A program made the position numbers and the translations under genes. Positions 12,107-24,381 of a stretch of 64,000 bases of DNA are shown piece after piece; within the stretch, counting starts at the first letter, position 1; each line of letters starts with the position of its first letter. This stretch comes from Parasponia andersonii. Lineage: Eukaryota; Streptophyta; Magnoliopsida; Rosales; Cannabaceae. The DNA lies in the NCBI GenBank assembly GCA_002914805.1, contig JXTB01000029.1, positions 422,436-486,435 of the forward strand, written 5' to 3'. The notes under the pieces are model-generated. The model was not told the DNA's origin. It worked only from the letters and a program-made list of their open reading frames with translations, and made no database searches.

Positions 12107-15100
12107 TTAAAAGTTGACAAAACCCTTCTCCTTGAGGATTTCAACAGTGTTCCTCAGACTCACTTCCAAAGGAGTGAAGTTAATGCCCAAACTCTTTGCT
12201 TTCTGCTTTGATACTTGGTGTGTTGGCACGGGAGGGTTGTCATCTGCAAATCTGCAATAATAAAAATCCAGAACTTGGTTGATTAAGTGGTTGTATGACA
12301 TATGATCAGTAAATCTCAGTTAAAAATATATGATCCAAGATAAAACTACCGAAAAAATGGAAAACCAGCTTAAATTTCTTTGCAAATGGAAATAGAAATT
12401 AAGATGCTGCGCCTTGATAATAAAAACTTACTTTTCAGGAATGCTTAAAGTGGGGTAGAGTCGTCGTAAAATGCTCATAACTTCAGAACTGTGCACAACA
12501 TGTCCAATTAAACAATATCTTCCACTAGCTGAAGCAACTTCAAATGCTTGAATATGTGCCAGTGCAACATCTCGAACATCGACGAATCTATAGATTCTAT
12601 TGGGAAATGTTTCAGCTCCTACATCCAAAAGAACATAGGAATATTATACATTCGTACATATGTATCAAGATATACCATAAACCATTTCAAGGGTCGTGTT
12701 AAAACTGGTCAAATCTGATCTCGTAAAGAAATCAAATGAACATTGAAGTGAAATGGTATTTGCATCACATACATCCCCGGCAGGGCGTTCTAATTATTAG
12801 GTTCAGGTCATTCTCGAAAGGTTGAAGCATCTCTAACTAGGCTTTTCTGGATTAGATAAACAGCCAACAGAGACTCCTTAGGGAAATAGTACATTACATA
12901 CAATACCAGCAGGAAGGGAAGGAAATCGAATTCGCTCTACCTCTTGATCTTTGAAAGCTCGGAATAACAATTTGTTTGAATAATTTAATACTTACATTTT
13001 ACATGAAGCAAACTAAGTTGGTTCATTTATCTTGAGCTGCCTCAATCATGCAATGAAAAGGGTTAGCTGATGAAAGTACCATTTATTAGATTCAGAATGT
13101 TCTCCACAGTGGCGTTAAGCATTGGCTGTAATGCAGGACCAATCACAAATCCTGGAGCTATAGCGACCAAGTCAATCTCATTCTCTTTTGCAAATTTCCA
13201 GGCAGCCTCTTCAGCTAAGGTTTTTGCAAGCGCATACCAATCCTAGAGCAATAAAATTGGCACATGTTATACTTCTCCATTTAAGATTATATAATGAATG
13301 AGAATCTTAACAATCATAAAATCTGTTGATTCCATTAGCATGTCTATAGCCAAATTATTTTTCTTAAACCCAAGGAATAATATTAGAACAGTACTACATC
13401 ATACATTTTTACCCACCTTTTATAACAAGTTACTGTACTTTGAATTCTAAGCCTATAGGAAGTCTGACAAAATTTATCGAACCATCCATATCAAGCTAAA
13501 AGGAGTAGTTTTACTTATGCCATAGGCTATAGCATAACAACATGCAATATACATTACATCAGTTTGGTTGTTCTTTTCTGTATTCAAGTAATCTTAAGTA
13601 AGAAAAACAGTCAATATGCTAATTCGAAAAATAATTGACGCACTTCAATGCAGTTATTGTTACTAGTAAAATGTTCTGGAAAACATGGAAAGACAATTTA
13701 TCTTCTTATAACATATAACTATATCTAGGCTATGGTGATGATTCTAGAAAACATAATGTGCTAGCACGGGACAGGAATACCAAAAGTAGGAGCTGGAGAA
13801 GCTCTAGAATGATCATCAAGTAAACAAGTGCAAAAACATGTCTATCTTCAAAACCAGTAAACAAGTGCAAAAACTTGACAACTTGAAAAGTAACTTTTGC
13901 CAGTAAACAAGTCAAAGAACACAGAAAAGGAAAGAAAGTGCAAGTTTATAGCCATTATTCTCCTCTCATTGTGTTAGTCTAGATCATAACATGACAGGAC
14001 TCATAATCTCTGTTGATTCTATTGGAATTATTATTCACATAAAACTAATAGATCTCTTTAGTGAAGTACAACAAAAACTGGCGAAGTGTTCCAATTAAAA
14101 AGAAAAATCAACTTGGAAAGAGAATATAACTAAAGAAGAAATTAACAAATCTATGCACCTTTGACTTCTCGCAGAAAGTAATATCCGAAAACCATGTCTC
14201 ATCAGCTATCACATCTGGTGTCACAGGTCTTCCATTGGCAAAAACTGCCCTACTGGAAGATGTAAAAACGACTCTCTTTAGAGAAGGAGCTTTTACACAT
14301 GACTTGAGAACATTAAGCGTCCCCTTCAGTGCAGGATCAATCAATTCTGCCTGAAACATGGGGGAAAAAGAATCTGTTTAATTTATATTCTGTTCAACTA
14401 TGAGAGAGTCATTCATGCTAAAAGAGATACGATATTGTTTCATTGCCGAGTAGAACCTGTCAAGTTTGATTTTTCTGAAACCTATGTGTTTCCTCATGAA
14501 CTAAATAGTCATACATGTTTTTCTTCTTTGAAATGAAGTCCTTATCCTCCATCATCACACGATTGATGTGAATTGGTATTGAAATGAACGTTTGTTAAAA
14601 CTAACTTGAAAAACTACAACAAACATGTCTTGTAAAATGACACTGCCTCAATCCAGATATATTGGACTAAAGAAACTTTATTATTGATCTAAAACTCTCT
14701 TGAAGGTAAAATGGACAATGCCCACTTCGTCTGTCTTCTATTCAAACTATGAGCTAGGAGACTACTCTATATTGATGAAAAATGAAATTTCTACATAATA
14801 TCAATATGGCATTAACAGTGTAGAGATCAACCTGTGGGTCAGTCACTGAAGCCAATACCGGGGAGGCTGTATGGAAAACGCCTTCACATCCATCAACGAT
14901 CGGATCAAAGGATCCTTCCTCCAATAAATTTGCTTTGAACAAATGAAGTCTCTCCTTAGCTCCATCAAGTGAAAGCAAGTGCTCTATTTTCTTTGGATCA
15001 TCTGCGACATTCATAAACACAACTAGAACTTTCAAATGGAAACCCTAATGGGATATACTTCGTACAGGGAAATAGTACTTGCATTACCACCCCTTTGTAG

Positions 15101-15638
15101 TGTGCGCCTAAAAACCTTGAAATGTTTATCAACCAATTAAAGCTTTTCAGTTTTATCTAACACCGACCCTTAGTATGCCATTTCCCAAGAAGCCCAAGAA
15201 GCCAAAACATGTACTATCCCATTTATTGTGTCTAAATCATCGAAATTTATCAAGCAATAATAAAAAAAATTTGGAGTATCATGGCTCACACTTTATCTAC
15301 CTCTTCTGAAGAAAACCCACCAAGTAAATTGTCAAAGCATGTATTTTAGAGCTTGTAAATAGGATTTATATTCTAAGAACTGTGTAATCTTGTTCTTCAA
15401 TGAAAAATAATCAAAACCCAGAAACTGAAAGTGGTGGTGATTTTTTTTTTTTTTTTCAAAATGGAAAAATAAGAGAGAATTTTTAACAAGTAATTCAGAA
15501 ATTGAGTAAAGAATACAAACTGAGGTCACGAACAGAGGCTCTGACAGTGTATCCACGTTGTAGCAAGAGCTTCACCAGCCATGAAGCTATGTAACCGGAA
15601 GCCCCTGTCACACACACCATCTTCCCCGCTCCGCTCAT
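12107..15638 (-). CDS. Reductase copy A: CCR-like / phenylacetaldehyde-reductase-like short-chain reductase, intact
   Basis: Six exons in transcript order: 15521-15638, 14832-15001, 14159-14350, 13080-13242, 12432-12618, 12107-12251 (975 nt, 324 codons plus stop). The start gives an N-terminus [19 protein letters not shown] with the Rossmann nucleotide-binding motif. R37 and K43 form the R(X)5K NADPH motif, HTASP is at 83-87, a TSS catalytic-serine block near 126-128, and Y163-x3-K167 (WYALAK) is the catalytic pair. It lacks the NWYCYGK signature of true lignin cinnamoyl-CoA reductases, so it belongs with CCR-like proteins such as Arabidopsis At1g51410 and the phenylacetaldehyde reductases, probable cytosolic NADPH-dependent reductases of aromatic aldehydes or related carbonyls. 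Substrate is not deducible. It is the most divergent member: exon 4 starts DWY rather than LWY, exon 6 begins FADDN, and intron 3 is about 0.9 kb against 0.2-0.4 kb in the others. Confidence 0.92.
13819..13920. repeat. Short spaced repeats in intron 3 of copy A
   Basis: The word AGTAAACAAGTGCAAAAAC occurs at 13819 and 13856 and in shortened form at 13902. It lies in the extra length that makes this intron longer than in the other copies. Confidence 0.8.
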
Positions 15639-15654
15639 CTTCTTTGCAAGCTCA

Positions 15655-15691
15655 GAAAGAAGAAGAAGAAGAAGAAGAAGAAGAAGAAGAG
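15655..15691. repeat. (AGA)n / (CTT)n tract in the leader of copy A
   Basis: About 12 triplets, reading CTT on the coding strand, end roughly 17 bases upstream of the copy A start codon. CT-rich tracts are common in plant 5' leaders; here it would lie in the 5' UTR. Confidence 0.85.
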
Positions 15692-17115
15692 AGGTGAAGG
15701 AGTAGAAAACAAGAGAACCTTTTTTTTTGCTAATGAAAACAAGACAACATTAAAGAAATCTGAATAACTATTTTTTGTTTGCCCTTTTCCAAAGGGATTT
15801 TGGTGATGTGTTTAGTTTATTATCTTGCCAATGGGTGTAAGATTTGTTTACATATTAGATTTATCTTGCCAATACGTCTAATATGTATTATAATATGTAT
15901 TACATATTAGCATAGAAACAAATAACAACTGAACTTTGTTGCAGACTTGAAGAAGTTAAACGTTTTGTGACTTGTGACTACTATGTTAGTGATTGAAGTG
16001 TCAAACTATTGGAGTGATATTACTTATGATGGGAAGCAAGCCTTAAACTTAAATTACTAAATCACCTTGTGGATTTATTTAGTTATAATAATTAACTATT
16101 TTTAAAAGGGTAACAAAATTTAATAGTCATTCAATTCCAAAATTGCACTCCTTTTCAAATAAACTAGTGAGTCATGTAAGTAAAGGCATGAATATGGCCT
16201 TTTTTGGGGGGTTATTTCTGTGTTCTTTATCCATGTAAGGTCCCATTAATGACAGTCGTTTATGCCTTATGGATCATTCTAATCAGGGCACTCACACCAA
16301 CACCAATTTTATAGTCCTCTCTTGTCACTGTTTTCTCCTGTTCTGCTCAGTATTTCTCTGTTTTCCCCTGTTCATTTCTACTCTGTTTTCAGAGCGCGCA
16401 AACGAGCGGCAGCTGCTGATCCTACCGAGCTTCTTTTGTGGGAATTTTTTTTGGGATCTACCTCACAAGGATTACTGAAAGCATATTAGTTATGTTCGCA
16501 ACCATTACGTCCAAGTTCCGCGTCGCATTTAGGTTCATTACTTTGTCATTCTAAGCCTGTCACTAGCATTTGGATAGAGGATTAGTCTCACAAATTGTAG
16601 AATCACTTTCTAAGTGAAGCTGTTACTTTCTTTGGCAGAAGCCTCGCAAACTATCCCAACATGTGAACTATGCACTACCTCATATATATATATATGTATA
16701 TATTTGAAGATGTCAATATGTAAAACTTTCTATCCTTGTTTAGAATTTATGTGATTTTCTCAAAATGTACGGCTAGAACTAGTGAGGTGAGGTGAGTGCT
16801 GTGACATAATGAGCAAAACAGTCGTGCCATTGCAGCCAAACACACATCAGGGTTTAAAATAACAACGGCATAGAACCTGCCTACTAGGCTACTATGTGCA
16901 AATAATTTTACATAATTGAATAAGACTAAATATCAAACTGGCAATTTGATTACTTGCATTTTTTTAGTTTAGCAGTGAACACATTTAAGTTATACCTTAC
17001 TAAACAAATTAAGGAGTTGGAATCCAAAAACGGAAGGGCGGACTTTTCTTGTATGCAATAACTACATTCATCACTTTATATCTTATTTTATTTTTCTTTC
17101 TGTCAAGAATAAAAT
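15692..17115. other. Spacer: 5' flank of copy A, 3' flank of copy B
   Basis: 15950-16500 is similar to 41400-42800, showing that upstream sequence was duplicated with the genes: both share the CACCAACACCAATTTTATA and CTCCTGTT segments. From about 16690 the shared 3' flank of the array begins (ACTAGTGAGG, GCAAAACAG, CAGCCAAACACAC). A (TA)n run lies at 16681-16700. No gene. Confidence 0.65.
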
Positions 17116-19634
17116 CTAAATGTTAAGGAAGCCCTTCTCTTTCAGGCTTTCAACAGTGTCTCTCAGGCTAACTTCCAAAGGAGTGACTTTAATACCCAAA
17201 CTTTCCGCTTTCTCCTTCGATACTCGATACATTGGCGCGGAAGGTTTGTCATCTTTACATCTGCACGCAATGGAAAGTACGAACTTTGTTGCATCAGTAA
17301 ATTTCAGCTAAAAAAATATGTGATCTTAGATTATATTTTAAAAAATGGAAACCCCTGCTGTTTCTTCTTTTATTTGACTTGACTTTTAGTTGTTTTGTCA
17401 ATGGAACCACAAAAACAACTTTGTGAATAAGTTGAAAAATGATGTAACTTACTTTTCTGGAATGGTTAAAGTGGGGTAGAGTCTTCCTAGGATGTTCAAG
17501 GCCTCAGAAATGGGCACAACATCTGCAACTAGGCAATATCTTCCACTAGCCGAAGGAACTTCAAATGCCTGAATATGTGCCAATGCAGCATCTCTAATGT
17601 CAACAAATCTATAGACTGAATCAGAGAACGTTTGAGCTCCTGCACCCAAACGAACATAAAATAATAATAAGAATACTGTAGATGTACCATTAAGCCATTC
17701 TTGACTGGTGGAAAAACTGGCCAGCTTTCTAGAGTCCTTGGGGAAGAAATTCATTCAATATATATGGACCTTTTGAAGCAATCCCAAATTCACTCAACAT
17801 ATATGGACCTTTTCAAGCAAACGAATTAAGATTGTGCTCTATATCTTGAACTGCCTTAATAATGCAAAAGAAAAGATTAGCTGCTGGAATGTACCATTTA
17901 TTTGATTCAGAATAACCTCTGTAGTGACATGAAGAGTTGGATGTAACCAAGGACCAATCACAAATCCTGGATTTATCGCAACCAAGTCAATCCCATTATC
18001 TTTCACGAACGTCCAAGCAGCCTCTTCAGCTAAGATTTTGGAAAGCATATGCCAAAGCTGGAGCAATGAAATTGATGCATAAGTTATAGTTCTATCCAAA
18101 AGTATGAATTAAATATTTCTAGTGGTTAATGATTGTCTCAAGTCAACACAGAAAAACTTAGTTCACGTATCTGTGAGATAGAACATTCATCATGTCAAAC
18201 TTCCAACCAAATTATTTTACATAAAACCAATGAATAATTAAGCCATGGTCAGGCCAAACTTTGTACTACATTACGTCAAAATTCACTTAACATAAGCTTA
18301 CATAAACTATTTCATCAGTAAATAAATAAACAAAGAGAAACTTGGAAAGAGGCAATTAGTAGGAATACAGTAACAGTGTACAAACCTTTGACTCCTCACA
18401 GAAAGCTGGATCCGAAACCCACGCCTCGTCAACTAACACATCTGGTGTCAAAGGTTTCCCATTGAACACAACTGCGGTAATGGAAGATGTCAAAACCACT
18501 CTCTTCATAGAAGAGCCTTTTACGCATGAATTCAGAACGTTAAGTGTTCCCTTCACAGCAGGATCAATCAGTTGTGCCTGAAATGAAAACGAACCTCTGA
18601 AGTTTCCACAGGAAAGTTCTATGATTAAGCCATCGAATTTGAAACACTTGTAATTCTCTATCAACGGAGACATGAAAATTTTTCACTGACAAGGTTTTTT
18701 TTTTTTTTTTGGTATCTAAATGCTTTCTTTATTCAACTACATACATTGGATTAACTGAACTGAGAGCCGTACTAAAGAAACAAAAAACAAATATGGTGAG
18801 GTTACAGAACTACGGCAACTGGACCAGATTAGAAGCATCACATAGATGCAGTTAAATATATGTTAAAAAAAAAAGGTAAATTAATGTGAGGTCACATTGC
18901 CACAGAGGAAGACAAGGAGGAGAAAAGGCTTTATGACTTCATGTTGCAGCCATTTGGAAGACATAAATAACATTTCAGAGATCAATGGGTCAGTGGGTGA
19001 AAGAAGTACAGGGGATGCTGTATGAAAGACACCTTCACACCCTTCGACAACCGAATCAAAGGATCATTCTTCTAATAAATCTGATTTAAACAAATGAAGC
19101 CTTTCCTTAGCTCCATCAAGTGAGAGCAAGTGTTCTGTTTTCTTTGGATCATCTGGACCTTACAAAAACACAAAGTACATTAAGTTTCATATGACATAGA
19201 CTTAATAAGAAGAAACAACTACTGGGGTAACTTCCCCACATCGATTAAGAATCTAATCAACCCATCAAAATAGTGGACTTGAAGCTTCTTTTTAGCCCCA
19301 GTAAATGTTAGAATATGCTCTCTTTTATCATCAAAACATGAAGACTTAACCTACTATCTTCCTGAGATTCAATATAATATACATCAGAGACTGCTTATAA
19401 GATTAAAGTTCAAGATTTATATTCTTAGTTTCCAGTAAAGAACTAACAGGCACACCATTTCAAAGTCCATATTGAAAAAGTTAAAAAAAAGAAAAATAAA
19501 AAAGGAAAAGACTAACTGGGGTCACGAAGTGAAGCTTTGACAGTGTAACCACGTTGTAGCAAGAGTTTGACCAGGTATGATGCTATGTAACCGGAAGCTC
19601 CTGTTACACACACCACCTTCCCTGCTCCGCTCAT
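17116..19634 (-). pseudogene. Reductase copy B: CCR-like pseudogene (nonsense codon, lost splice donor, catalytic Tyr to His)
   Basis: All six exons are present: 19517-19634, about 18986-19152, 18386-18577, 17895-18057, 17453-17639, 17116-17260. Three lesions are visible. In exon 2, codon 69, Gly (GGA) in the intact copies, is TGA (19064-19066). At the end of exon 2 five bases spanning the splice site are missing: the intact copies read GACCCAAAG/GT, this one reads GACCCATTGATC, so no GT remains. In exon 4 the catalytic Tyr163 codon is CAT, giving LWHMLSK. Exons 1, 3, 5 and 6 are otherwise open with normal junctions, so decay is recent. The last change alone would be expected to abolish or cripple reductase activity. 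It lies head to tail with copies A and C. It could still be transcribed as a non-coding RNA. Confidence 0.9.
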
Positions 19635-20489
19635 CTTCTTAGCTCAGGAGGTTTGTGGTTTCAGGACTACTGTTATAATTTTAATGATCAACGTTGACTT
19701 TTTCAATGTCAGTAATGATTAGATAATATCAACTTGGTATAGATAGCCGTGTCACCAATCCATTAGTGATGGAATTTTTTTTTTTTTTTGCTTTATTTAA
19801 TTTTATATACATATGTGCACATGGTAACCACTAAAAACAAGAAGAAAGCAACACTTACAACTACAAATTAGAAGAAATTAACACTAAGAAGGAAAAAAGA
19901 GACAGTCCTGACTACGAGCAGCATCGACAATAATGGATCTTACAAGCAATAAAATGTAATTTTTGGGTCAAGTAAGAAATATTACAATTGTTACCATTGT
20001 TCTATGATCGTTCATTATTTTTTTTATTGATTTTTGATGAACTTGTGTACAACTAGTAAAGTCGAATAGTCGATATGAGCTTCACTAGATGGCCAAAGTA
20101 GTAGATTTGGATACAGGACCTTTACATGTGAATCATGTGTTACCTTGCTTGCTTAATGTCCTTGACTGATCATTGTAAATTTCAAGATGTCAACATGCAA
20201 AAAGTTGCTACCATTAATTGTTCTGTAATATTTTTATTTCGAATTTTATTATGAACTAGTGAAGTTCTGAAGATATTGAGCAAAACATCCTTTTCATTAC
20301 AGAGATGCTGATAGCTTGAGTTAAAGCCAAAACACACAACGGGCCCTTAGAAAACAATGAGATACACACCTGCCATGATCCATAACTTGATCAATTATAT
20401 TCTCTATATCTAAGTTATACCTTATTGCTGACCACTCTCACATAACAAATTACAGGAGGTAATTGGGAACCAAGAACAGGAGGATAAAT
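19635..20489. other. Spacer between copies B and C
   Basis: No gene. The left part is the promoter side of B. From about 20040 the array's 3' flank is recognisable (ACAACTAGTAAAG, TTTCAAGATGTCAACATG, AGCCAAAACACACAACGGG). A poly-T run lies at 19778-19790. Confidence 0.6.
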
Positions 20490-22871
20490 TCAGACGTTTA
20501 GGAAACCCTTCTCTTCAAGGGATTCAACAGTGTCCCTCAGGCTTACTTCCAAAGGAGTGTACTCAATTCCCAAACTTTTTGCTTTCTCTTTCGATATCTG
20601 ATACGTGGGCGTGAGGGGTTTCTCATCATCACATCTGCAAATAACGAAAAAGTATGAATTTTGTTGCTTAAGAGATTATACCACATTTGATCAGTAAGTC
20701 GTTATAAAAAAGGTGATATGGTCTAAGTTTCTTATATTTATAAAATGCAAACTCGGCTTCTTCCTTCTCTCATTGATTTTTTTCCGAATGAAAAGAAAAG
20801 GAGCAATGTTTTTAATAGGTTAAAATTGATAGCTTACTTTTCTGGAATGCTTAAAGTGGGGTAGAGTGGTCGCAAAATGTTCAAAGCTTCGGAAATATGC
20901 ACAACATGTCCACCTAGACAATATCTTCCACTAGCAGAGGCAACTTCAAACGCTTGAATATGTGCCAATGCAACATCTCTAACATCAACAACTCTATAGA
21001 CTGAATTGGGGAATGTTTGAGCTCCTGCACCCAAAAGGAAGATGAAATAGCTAGCTATCAGAGAGTGTACCATAAAACTATTCCTGAGGTGCCCAGCTAT
21101 CTACTCATTAGTCGCAGGTCACTCTCGACATGTTTACACTATCTCTAAAAGCATTTTGGACTCAAGGAGCAGTGTAATTGAGACACTTAGAAGAAGATCA
21201 ACAGAAGGGAGAGATCTATATACCTTTGGAAGATGAGAATAACACTCGGTGACGCTGAGACTAATTCTATATTTATTACTTACTTGAAAATTAAGTTTTT
21301 TTTTTCCTCTCTAAATATTTCACTGCCAAAATAATGCACAAGACGAGAAAGGATTAGTTGATTAAGTTACCATTTATATAATTTCGAATAATCTCCATAC
21401 TGAGATTAAGGGTTGGTTGTAACATAGGACCAACCACAATTCCTGGATGTATGGTGACCAAGTCAATCCCATTTTCTTTTGCGAATTTCCAAGCTGCCTG
21501 CTCAGCTAAGGTTTTCGAAAGCACATACCAAAGCTGGAGAAATAAAATGATGCATGTTATACTTCTCTCGAAAAGTATGAATAAACATCGTCTTAACAGC
21601 TAATAATTGTAGCAATGTAAATGAAAATCGAATAGTCGAGACACATAAAAACTTCATTAATCTATATGTAACGTAAAAGATAAAACATGCATGTATCATG
21701 TCAAACTTCCATCCAAATTATTCTTTCCTGAACTCAAGGAATAATAACTCAAGATCCCGAAAGTCTAAAGACTATAGAAAGCAGGCCTAACAGTGTACTA
21801 CTCTCCACACCACAAAATAAGTTGTCATAAACTTACTTAAAGCCTTTACGCACCTTCGACTCCTCACAGAAAACAGGATCCGAAAACCATGTCTCGTCAA
21901 TTACCACATCTGGCGTCAAAGGATTCCCATTGAATGAAACTGAGGCCATTGAAGATGTCAAGATTACTCTCTTTAGAGAAGGAACTTTTACACACGACCT
22001 TAGAACGTTAAGCGTTCCTTTCAATGCAGGATCAATCAGTTCTGCCTGAAATGTGGGGAGTACTCGTCATTTCCTAAAGTAGAAACTTGTCAAGTATATT
22101 TTATTTCAGTACATTTTCATATCCATATATGTTCTCTTTATCCAAGTACATATGTCGGATTAATTGAATAGAGAGCCTAATTACTGCAAAAAACATAAAA
22201 CACAGATTTTGATTACCATTGTCAACAAATATGGTGAGGAGATTATATATAGGATTGTTGGAGCTATAGAAGACTAAAAAAAACACATAAATGTGAGGTC
22301 ATATTGCCAAAAAGGGAGAACATTAATAAGAATGTAGCTATTTGGAAGACATTAACAGTATAGAGATCGCAACCTTTGGGTCAGCAGGTGAAAAAAGTAC
22401 AGGTGATGCTGTATGAAAGACACCTTCACAACCATCAACAGAAGAATCAAAGGATCCTTCCTCCAATAATTCTGCTTTAAAAAAATGAAGTCTTTCCTTA
22501 GCTCCATCAAGTGCAAGCAAGTGTTCTGTTTCGTTTGGATCATCTGGATCATACACAAACACAACTTAATTTCATATGACATAAAGTACTTAGTATGAAG
22601 AGACAACTATTGGGGCTGCCACTGTTGGCATAACATCCCCTGTTGTTCCTAAATCCCATAAATTGAAACTGATCCTTATCTTTAAATGAAGATTTTATCC
22701 AAAAATTTAAAAAAGAAAAACAATAATAGTAAGAATAGTAAAACAATGCTAACTTGGGTCACGAAGGGAAGCTTTGACAGTGTAACCACGCTGTAGCAAG
22801 AGTTTGACCAAGTGTGATGCTATGTAACCGGAAGCTCCTGTTACACACACCACTTTCTCTGATCTGCTCAT
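20490..22871 (-). CDS. Reductase copy C: CCR-like short-chain reductase, intact, altered cofactor motif
   Basis: Six exons in transcript order: 22754-22871, 22374-22543, 21854-22045, 21371-21533, 20838-21024, 20490-20634 (324 codons plus stop). The N-terminus is [20 protein letters not shown]. The Rossmann glycines, HTASP, the TSS block and Y163-x3-K167 (WYVLSK) are all present, and all junctions are canonical. Its oddity lies at the start of exon 2: where the other copies read DPKKTEH this one reads DPNETEH, so R37(X)5K43 becomes R37(X)5N43, followed by Lys44 to Glu. That motif is linked with NADPH preference in cinnamoyl-CoA reductases, so cofactor choice may differ. It groups loosely with B and E by sequence. 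The function is otherwise as for copy A: aldehyde or carbonyl reduction with an unknown substrate. Confidence 0.92.
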
Positions 22872-24076
22872 CTTCGTAGCTCAGGAGCTTTGTGAAGTTT
22901 CAAAACCATTGTGAATCATAGAAATTATCTCCAATGCCTGCTATTGGCTTCATATATCAACTTGGCACGGATAGCCTTATCATTTTCATCATTGTATTAT
23001 TGTGACATTGTCATTGTCATTATTGGTGTAGAGAAACGTCTATGTAGAACATACAGGAAGAAAACGAAACTCTAAATAATTACAGCCCTGCTCACCACAA
23101 GTAGCCTCAACAATATTTTTGGTAAAGTTAACAATTCTACTTAGATCGTTAAAGTCGCTTTTCTGATCATTTCATTAATGGATTTTTGGTTCGTTTAATT
23201 AATATTACAACTTCAACTAGTAAAACTGGATAATTTGTCAATTTGGACAATATCGATGCGAAACGTCATGCTCGGATTCGCTATCTTGACACGTGAGTCA
23301 GGTATAATTGTTTAAAATTCTTAAATTTAAAGATTTCATCATGTAAAAGTTTCATCTACTAATTGTTATTGAGGTAGTCAATCAAGTTATAGAGTGATAA
23401 CTACTCCAATTATTTATAGTAACCTGATTAATTATCTCAAATTTCGTCTCAATTAGTGAAAAATAATATTTTTATAAATATTTTTAAAAGTGATATTTCT
23501 CTAAATTTGGAATTTTAAAAAAAAATTAAAATTCCTAGAAATTTCAATTTCTTTAAAACATTTTATAAAAACAAAAAAATCACATTTCTTCTAAATGTTT
23601 TTAAAATCGAACTCTCATTTTCGTGTTATATATCTAAAATTATTAGGATGTCTTATTCTCTAAACTCTAAAAGTACATTCTTCTCTAATAAATTTTGAAC
23701 TGTTTTTACTATTATTGTCACTATTGATTTCGACTGCGTCTTCATTGGATTGGGATCGAAAATTTTAATAGGGATTTGAACTGCTAATCTCAATTGTTTC
23801 AACATATTTTCGATCGGTAATTTTGACTAACAATCAAAATTTTTGACCATAGTAAAAAAAATTCAACCTCAGTTAAATGTGGTTGGTCACCTCCCTCACT
23901 TTTTTCTTTTTTAATTATAGTTAAAAATTTCGACTGAGATCAAGTTGAGGATAATTTTGAGATTCCGAATTTTTCATTAAATAAAAGTTTTAGTGCCATA
24001 AATAATTTATAATTTGTCCTTTTTTTTTTGTTTTTTAGCATATATTTTAAAAGATGGTAAAAATTGATAATATGAC

Positions 24077-24079
<3 letters not shown>

Positions 24080-24114
<35 letters not shown>
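24080..24114. repeat. (TA)n microsatellite
   Basis: About 17 TA units. Confidence 0.95.
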
Positions 24115-24120
<6 letters not shown>

Positions 24121-24298
24121 GAACTAGTCTTTAAACTATAGTTATTGTACCACTTTGATCTGCAACTTTCAACTTTGAACTATCCTAAATTATGTAATTG
24201 TTATATGAACAACTTTTTTGTCTCAAGTTGTCAAATTTTTAATAAAAATGAGTTTTACAAAGCTTATAATTTTATAACCATGACGACCCCGAATTTCT

Positions 24299-24381
24299 AA
24301 CTTATATAATTGACTACCTTGAATTGTAAAATTGTTGTATAACTTATATAATTGACTACCTTGAATTGTAAAATTGTTGTA
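24299..24381. repeat. 42-bp tandem duplication
   Basis: Two identical copies of a 41-base segment (start AACTTATATAATTGACTACC, end AAATTGTTGTA) at 24299-24339 and 24341-24381. Confidence 0.95.

Noticed and set aside
16269..16478. 69-residue + strand frame
   Set aside because: Falls in duplicated upstream non-coding sequence; the paralogous region near 42450 does not keep the frame.
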